DNA of 60,000 nucleotides. Source: Nymphaea colorata (lineage: Eukaryota > Streptophyta > Magnoliopsida > Nymphaeales > Nymphaeaceae). Positions 53,469 to 60,000 of this stretch are shown piece by piece; the stretch's first letter is position 1; every line of letters begins with the position of its first letter. The position numbers and the translations under genes were made by a program. The notes below the pieces were generated by a model. That model was not told where the DNA came from and ran no database searches. It worked only from the letters and a program-made list of their open reading frames with translations. The stretch spans positions 3,887,528 through 3,947,527 of the forward strand of contig NC_045140.1 in assembly GCF_008831285.2 (NCBI RefSeq). The letters are read 5' to 3'.

Positions 53469-56400
53469 TGTTAACACCCCAAATTTTTCCACATCAAAAT
53501 TGAAGCAATGTGAAAATTTCACAAAAGAATTGTGAAAATTTGCAATTTCAAAGCCAATTTCGAATCTAAAGAACAATTAGATTCAAATCGTGAATTTAAC
53601 CCGATACACGAATCCCAATGCAGGATTACGAGTCCAAATTCAATTGCAAATGTCATTTGAAATCCAAATCCAATTGCAAAATGCAAATTTTGACTTAGAT
53701 CCAAGAATTGGATCTAATTCAGTCTAAAATGCTACGTGGGACCCACGTGTGGGCCCCACCTAGCCCGTGTGGTCAAGAGCCCTCCCCAGGGGCCATGCCC
53801 CCCTCCATGTCAAAAAAAAAATAATAAATAAATATTTTCTCTCAAATTAATTGAAGAAAAGTCATTTTCAAGAAGAAATAAAGGAGAAACCTAGGAAAAG
53901 AGAGACATTTATGTCTCTCTCTCTTCTTTAACCAGATCCTCCTTAAAGAAAAAAATCATTTCCAAGGAAGCAATTACTAGACTGGTCAAACTCACCTAAC
54001 CTACTTAATCCAAGTAGGTTTGACCCGGGTGCACTCAAATGTGGTGCCAATTCCAGCTAGGTTCGGTCACAATGGGCTCAACATAGTCAAAACGTAAGTC
54101 TGTCTCATGATCCAATTAATGGACGAAAATAGACTTTGACCGAACCAAACCCACTTTGACTAAACTCAGTCAAAGTACAATTTAGCTCAATTAAGAGCTT
54201 TCTTGACCCAAATTTATCAAATTACCTCAAATAAAGTCAAACTACTTGCAAATGAGCTTTGACTTTGGTCAATTGGTCGAAATTGATCAATTTGGACAAT
54301 TTTGCCCTTCTGCGGTCAACTTAAGATTAAAAAGCCTAAAATGGTTTATGAAAGGCAAATAAACATTTGAATTTGTCAAATGCTTGAATCAAATACCAAA
54401 TTTAAATTGAATTTCTCAAGTGAAAGTTTGATTCAGTTGAAATCCATTTTCAATCAAGTTTTGGACGAAAATACCCTTTTCGAACCAAATTTGATAAAAT
54501 TTTTAAATTTTATTAAAATTTAAATTTAATTATCATAATTCAATGGAATTTGGAGCTTAGTAACTAGGTTTTAACCTTATAAGCTCGATTTCAAACAAAA
54601 AAAAAATAAATAGTATAAAATAAGGGCAAAACCCTGTGTAAGGGCATTTTCGTCCAAAATTTTGGTCAAAATGGTCACCTAGGTCTGAACCCAAGTTGAC
54701 CAAACCTAGCCCAGCCCACCTAGCTCGTGGAAATGGGCTGAGAAATGGTCAATTAGAGCCTTTAAAGTCTATTTAACTCATTTTACAAGTCCCCAAGGTC
54801 TTAAGTAAGTTCCCAAGGTGAGTTAAGAAGGTGGTTGAACCCACCTCCTCCTCTATATAAACCTCCCCTTGGCCACTAAGGAGGGGGACGAAATTTTGGA
54901 GCATTCTATCAAATTGCTGCAGCCAAGGAGCTAGGAGGGAGAAGCCAAGGAAGAGAGAAGAGGTTCGTCCAAGCCCCCTTCCCCTTTTTCTCCCATTCTC
55001 TTCTTCACTTTCTTCTATTCTCCCCATTGATTTTGCTAAGTTAGGGTGCTTAAGTGAACCCTTACTTAGGATTTTCGTGGTGAGAAGCCCTCTTTACCAC
55101 TCCAAATTCCAGCAAGCAAGCTATTTCTTATTCTAGCTTTGCTAAGCTTGAATCCACGGTTGGATTCTTGCTTAGGATTGCTTGGGTTAGAAAACAAGTG
55201 AAGACGAAAGACAAACATCAAGACCGACCGCAAGGTAGGTGATCTTAACTCACTTCTCTTCTACTTTAGCTTATTGTTGATTTATTTTAATTCCAACAAT
55301 TCGTGGGAGGGTTTATTTTCATTTGCTTACGGCTGGGAATGATGTCCAGCTAAGGGAAACCTACGCTTCAATGTACATGTTAATGCATAATGCATGCATA
55401 TGTCGGTTTTTCTTAAATATGAACCCAAGTATCAAATTTCGAAATGGGCCCCAAGGCCACGTCCCTTTTAAAGGAACCAACTTAATACCATTTTGAACTC
55501 CCTACCATGAGAGAATCCCACGGTGAGAAAGTGATTTTGCTACATCACGTATGATGAAAATGCCTATAAGGGATGGATACGTTTTTACGAATGTGATCCA
55601 CCCTTGCGTGGTGAAATGATGGACAAATAAGCTTGAGTATTGTTTTATTTTCTTTCTTATTCACAGTCATTTTGATTCATGTCTTTCAATTTAATTAATC
55701 AAGGGTAGTAGGGAAGATTTGAAACAAGTTCTCAATCTTCCTACATAAAAGAACCCAGCCATGAATCATCATGATTCATGAGTCATGCGGTCCCTTGATA
55801 AAATTTCATTTTGAAAAGTAAGGTACGTATATGTATACATTGTTATATATGTACATATATGCATCCGATTTCTTGTCAAAAATTACATTCCTCCCTTAAA
55901 ATCAGGTTGGAACATGTTTCCAAACCGGTCTTTAAGGAAATGGGCCATTTTTATTGATTTTTCTAGTGCAAGATTATAAATTACTTTCATTTCATTTTTA
56001 CTTAATTTCAGCAAACCCATACGTAAGATGTATGTATGTTGTTGAAATCAGACCATGTTTTATAGAAATTGGTTTAAGAATATCAAAATTTACGTATTTG
56101 AAATACCAACCATCCTAGAATCATCCAAAGGAGTTGATGATTTCATTACTACGAAATCTGGAATTTGAATAGATTTGAAAAACTCATTGTTTCTATCTAA
56201 GAAACAAGTCCTTATTGGAATCAATGTCCACAATTTTCAGCTATTTAAATCAACACAAGGTCTGATTTTTAGCTATTTTGAGACAAAAGTGGACGTCATC
56301 CATGTCTCCCATCCGTTTCAAAGATTGAACTTGACATCATTTATATATTTTCATCATTTTGATAATTTTATGTCAAGCCTCAAGCTTATGGACTACATCT

Positions 56401-57295
56401 CTAATTCATGTGCTTAATCATATAATGAGCACATATAGAGAAAGTCCTACATTTTAATCAATCTTCATGTATAGATTGTATGACGTGCAATACGGACTTT
56501 GAGAGATTATGAGGGAGTGAAGAATGTATGTTTCATATGAATGAATCTTGATGAGCTATGAGAGAGAGAAGAATGAATGTTCCATATAGTTTCCATTCTC
56601 GTTTCATGCATTCACTTTCACTCAAAATCAATGGCACCACATGCACATTCTCAAGAAATTAAGTGATTCAAATTTAAGTTGCAAAAAGTGACCAAGTCAT
56701 ATTGCAATGAGAATTTGTAAACTTCACTTAACTTCAAAAGAAAACACAAGCAATGCATTCATAATCTTTTGGCCAAAGTGCATTTGAAAAACAACATGTT
56801 TTCTAACAATTTGAAACCTATGTTCTTTCAAAAGAATGAATTCTACAAATCACATGATTTGACAAAAGAAGAGTTCAAAATCAATTTTTATCATAAGATG
56901 ATCATCATCATCTAGAGTTCACAACAAAGAACTCAATTCCAAATCTTCAAAAATCCTCAAGAATTATGTGTTTCAAATAACACCAAAACAAAGGATTTTA
57001 AACCAACTTGAAAACCCCCAATATTCAAATTCATTTATTCAAAAAAATGAATTTCGGTTCTTGAATCCAAAACCTCAATGCATAAGCATATAGGACTTAC
57101 ATCAATAACTCGTATATGATCCAAATGATCTTTAGTCCTTGGTCTAATTACCCCTGTTAAAGGCGGCAGGAACGGTTGGACCTCGTACCGACGAGCGGAT
57201 CCCTTTCTCTTGAAAATTTTCTCAAAACCCCAATTTTAAAAGAATTTTGCTGACTCGCATTTCGACCTTCTTGAAAAGGGAGTGGGGTGCGAACA
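53469..57295 (+). repeat. LTR C (3' LTR), 3,827 bp
   Basis: Same length and ends as LTR A, with the TATA box at 54853-54861 and the donor-like site at 55234/55235. No difference from LTR A was seen in the stretches compared by eye. Confidence 0.93.
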
Positions 57296-57300
57296 CCAAC
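57296..57300 (+). repeat. Target-site duplication CCAAC, right
   Basis: Exact match to 24955-24959. Confidence 0.9.
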
Positions 57301-57383
57301 CCCTACCCAAGAATCCTTTTGAATTTCTCATATTTTTTTACTATTTCGTTCCTTTTCATAACTTTCTGGCATATGTCCATAAC

Positions 57384-57558
57384 CAATGGCTGAGCCAAAA
57401 AAAAAAAAAAGGCTTTGATTCACAGGCTTTCATACCTAAAAGGGCACTTACATGTATAACAAAGTAAATATTAAACGATCTTAATATAAAAATAAAAGAA
57501 ATTTGAGAAGTTGGTGTGGGCAATTGCCTACACCAGCCTATAAGTAGCTCTGCCACTA
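57384..57558. mobile_element. hAT MITE, 175 bp, with perfect 8-bp target duplication
   Basis: The ends CAATGGCTGAGCCA and (read inward) TAGTGGCAGAGCTA are imperfect inverted repeats. TCCATAAC flanks both sides (57376-57383 and 57559-57566), the 8-bp duplication typical of hAT elements. The interior has a 14-base A run. Confidence 0.8.
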
Positions 57559-57566
57559 TCCATAAC

Positions 57567-58798
57567 TACTTTTGGTGTCTTGAGATGATACTCTCAGTGC
57601 ACTTCAACTTATGCACTAATGACCTTCTCTTTTACAACACAGGAAGTTAACGTTTCTGACACTTGAACTGAACACCGACTACCTACTGGCCCTCGACCCA
57701 AACCATTGCACCAACTCCCTCTGCGACATGACATAGTCGAGTTGTGATTGGAATCTTCTGCTCAAAGTGGGTGAGGCAGAGTTTGAAAGAGCCAACCATG
57801 ATGCCCCAACTATATCTCTGGTTCAAACCCCATTGAGCTTGACTTTATATCATAAATAGAACAAGGAAAGAGGAAATTGAATTAAGCAAGCGAACAAAGT
57901 AAGTTCTAAACTAGGAAATGAGCATGGTCCACTATGCCAAATGGATGACGCGTCTCTTTAACAAGATCTTCGCTGCCTTCACCTAACTTTAGTTAGCCAG
58001 TTGAGATGAACTGGTTGTAAAGTACTACCAATCTGAATAAGCTTTAGCTATCATGTGGAGATCTGGGTCCTACTGCTCAGCTGTTGCTTTGTTTTTTGGA
58101 ATTTTTCTAATGTGCACCTAAGATTTAACAATGATAAGAAAAGGTACACCTAACTTTTTGATATTATTAAAAGGCATGGCCAAAGTTTTTCCATCGTTAG
58201 TTAATAGGGTTCATAAATGAGTTTCCACCAAGTCCATTATTGGAACAGCAAAATTTATCATTCTCTCTCTAAAAAGATAAAGGAAAAAATTTCTTATATT
58301 TGTGAACACACGTACATGTCTTCTTAGATACTTCTGAAGCATTAGCAAAAGAACACACCTAACTAATTTAGACATTAATAAAACGGCTAACTGATATGGG
58401 TATACCTAAACATGTAGTAATATTAGTGAGTGTATTAAAGAAACTAATATTAACCAACATGAGATTTGCTTGCATTGAGGTTATTTTAATTAACTTTTCT
58501 CATTAGCTCAACTAAATCAAGTGACAACTTAAGGCTTAATTGACGAAAGCATATTCTTGGTTCTCAAAGCAAAACTTAGGTTTTCTGATATTAAAAAGAA
58601 AGTTTTTTTTTATTATAACTAAAAAAAAAAGTTTTCTAGAAAGAACTAACATTTTTGTCATATTCATCTTTACCTACCTACAGGCTTGAGATGAATTCAC
58701 CACCTAAATGTGTTTCTTATAATCTTAAATTACTCATTTGGTTTTGCAGAAGTTGTGTTCATGATACTAAATTGACAATCAAATGTCTTCGAGGAGGG
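57567..58798. other. Intergenic with a possible tRNA-derived SINE
   Basis: TGGGTGAGGCAG (57768-57779, A-box-like) and GGTTCAAACCC (57820-57830, B-box-like) are 52 bases apart and may be a SINE head. Otherwise AT-rich with no gene recognised. Confidence 0.35.
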
Positions 58799-58905
58799 TG
58801 GTGCAATAGTTGAGATAGGGGTTGGTAGGCGGCCAATATCCATTTTGATTCTTGAGTGTCAACTCTTTTCTACTGGAAGTCATTGACATGCAAGTTGAAG
58901 TACAA
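58799..58905 (+). mobile_element. Possible tRNA-derived SINE
   Basis: TGGTGCAATAG (58799-58809) fits the A box; TTTTGATTCTT at 58843 is a weak B box, 44 bases from it. The 3' end is not defined. Confidence 0.4.
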
Positions 58906-59789
58906 TAAGAGCGGCATTTTCAAGTGCCAAAAGCATGTTTTGTATCTTCCGTGCAGTTGGATGAAATACTTTTCCTATTTACCCAAAAAAAAAAATTGTA
59001 ACAACACAAATTGGTATGATAAAACCGGTGACAATATAATATCCAATCCCACCTACCAAGTCGTTAGCATATTCATCTCTAACAGCTCTTGGTGAGTTTG
59101 TCAATATATTAAATCATTCCATATAGAGCTGAGTATATAAAATAATGACATAAACGTACTTTTAATTCTTCAGACTTCACCCACATGAAACATGCATTTT
59201 TCAAATGGCTTAAACCCATCTTTGTGCCTAATAAACTATATAAAGCTGCCAAGTTCGTATGTTTTGGTACATAAATCCCAACTTTTGTCACAGGTAGGGA
59301 CGCGTAGCACCAGAGACAAACACCCAAATGTAGATTCTACATTAGATAGAAAATTTAGTGGATTTTACAATTTCCTCGTATGATGCCATCTTTTGCATTA
59401 AACGTAAATTTTTTTTATTTAATTGGATAAATATTCTTAAGAAAATTCATATTGTCATGTCCCTTTACGTCTAATTTTCTTGTAAAAACTTCGGGCTTGA
59501 GGTGCCATGCATAACAACCGTTTGATCCACCGGCGACACATAAAGGTCAAAGGTTTCAATTCTGTAGTCACTGTTATATTCAAATGTGTTACTTTTTTGG
59601 GTTACAAACGGTTGCAAGCGTGATATTTGAGTTGAGGTATGTACCTTTAGTCCACCCATGCAGAACCTTTTAGGTGGGTGTATTATACTGCATGTGGTTG
59701 CTATTAAATAAATATTAAAAAAAACAACTATTGGTCCAAATGAAAAAAGTAAGTAGGTATTACATAATTGTCTCACACATCAATTCCTA
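58906..59789. other. Intergenic, nothing firm
   Basis: Open frames at 58856-59095 and 59471-59776 have no domain. A GGTTTCAATTCTG word near 59552 resembles a B box without a clear A box. Confidence 0.35.
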
Positions 59790-59971
59790 TGAGGCTGTTT
59801 GAAAATAAGAACATTTTCAGTTATTGTCTCATGAACTTGTCTCAAAGATCATGGGAGGCAGATACATAAAACACCCCAATAAGTGTTTCGTAAATTTGCT
59901 CCATTTTTTGTGTCAGATTCACAAAACAACAACAACGACAACAGTGTGTTACCATTGCCAAACGGCCCTGA
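59790..59971. mobile_element. hAT-like MITE, about 182 bp, same family as 6750 and 9192
   Basis: Left TGAGGCTGTTTGAAAATAAG and right, read inward, TCAGGGCCGTTTGGCAATGG are imperfect inverted repeats. Internal words are shared with the copies near the left side of the window. Confidence 0.55.
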
Positions 59972-60000
59972 TCAGATTTGGTAGGGTCAAAGTGGTAACA

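Larger units (their letters stand above)
24960..57295 (+). mobile_element. Ty3/Gypsy Tat/Ogre-type retrotransposon locus, LTR-internal-LTR-internal-LTR, 32.3 kb as assembled
   Basis: Order: LTR A (24960-28786), internal 1 (28787-38125), LTR B (38126-41829), 100 N, LTR B' (41930-44121), internal 2 (44122-53468), LTR C (53469-57295). The outer LTRs start TGTTAACACC and end GCGAACA, are both 3,827 bp, and are bracketed by CCAAC. No target duplication separates the two internal regions, so this is one insertion later made tandem by recombination between LTRs, or mis-assembled. Lineage evidence: an extra ORF upstream of gag, RT followed by two RNase H domains, integrase without chromodomain, and long LTRs, as known for Tat/Ogre elements. 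The two internal regions look nearly identical, differing mainly by single-base indels. Confidence 0.92.

Noticed and set aside
24960-57295. Two independent adjacent retrotransposon insertions
   Set aside because: CCAAC occurs only at the outer borders; the inner LTR has internal sequence on both sides and no target duplication.
57820-57830. Functional tRNA gene
   Set aside because: A B-box-like word is present, but no acceptor stem or cloverleaf can be formed around it.

Overview
The window is nuclear DNA of a flowering plant. It holds two intron-rich plant genes, a remnant of a plant terpene synthase, many small hAT- and Harbinger-type elements, long microsatellites, and a very large Ty3/Gypsy retrotransposon of the Tat/Ogre type. 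I cannot name the species; nothing seen is specific below angiosperms.

Layout. (1) 529-1560, minus strand: first four coding exons of the Rab geranylgeranyltransferase alpha subunit; the rest lies off the left edge. (2) 1663-5245: a PIF/Harbinger element with 16-bp terminal inverted repeats and a TCA target duplication. It sits about 100 bp upstream of that start codon and keeps only a Myb-like ORF1. (3) 5249-10082: intergenic, with two related hAT-type MITEs and a decayed minus-strand Gypsy polyprotein. (4) 10083-17076, minus strand: a complete six-exon MYB-CC (PHR1-LIKE) transcription factor gene, 297 codons, with a 5.4-kb first intron. (5) 17.1-24.95 kb: AT-rich intergenic DNA with a terpene synthase pseudogene fragment, several MITEs, a tRNA-derived SINE and a roughly 150-bp CT/TA microsatellite. 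(6) 24960-57295: one retrotransposon locus bounded by a perfect CCAAC duplication, arranged LTR-internal-LTR-internal-LTR, with a 100-N assembly gap in the middle LTR. (7) 57.3-60 kb: intergenic DNA with a hAT MITE carrying a perfect 8-bp target duplication, SINE-like sequences and another MITE.

Each retrotransposon internal region carries three non-overlapping ORFs: ORF1, a plant mobile domain (PMD) protein; ORF2, gag-protease ending in a G-patch; ORF3, reverse transcriptase, RNase H, a second RNase H and integrase. Each ORF start follows a polypyrimidine tract plus AG, resembling a 3' splice site. A strong donor-like CAAG|GTAGGT lies in the transcribed part of the LTR. This suggests, but does not prove, that the ORFs are expressed by alternative splicing from a common leader. 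The outer LTRs are the same length (3,827 bp) and look identical where compared, so the insertion is very young. Single-base homopolymer losses cluster on both sides of the gap, so frameshifts there may be assembly errors.
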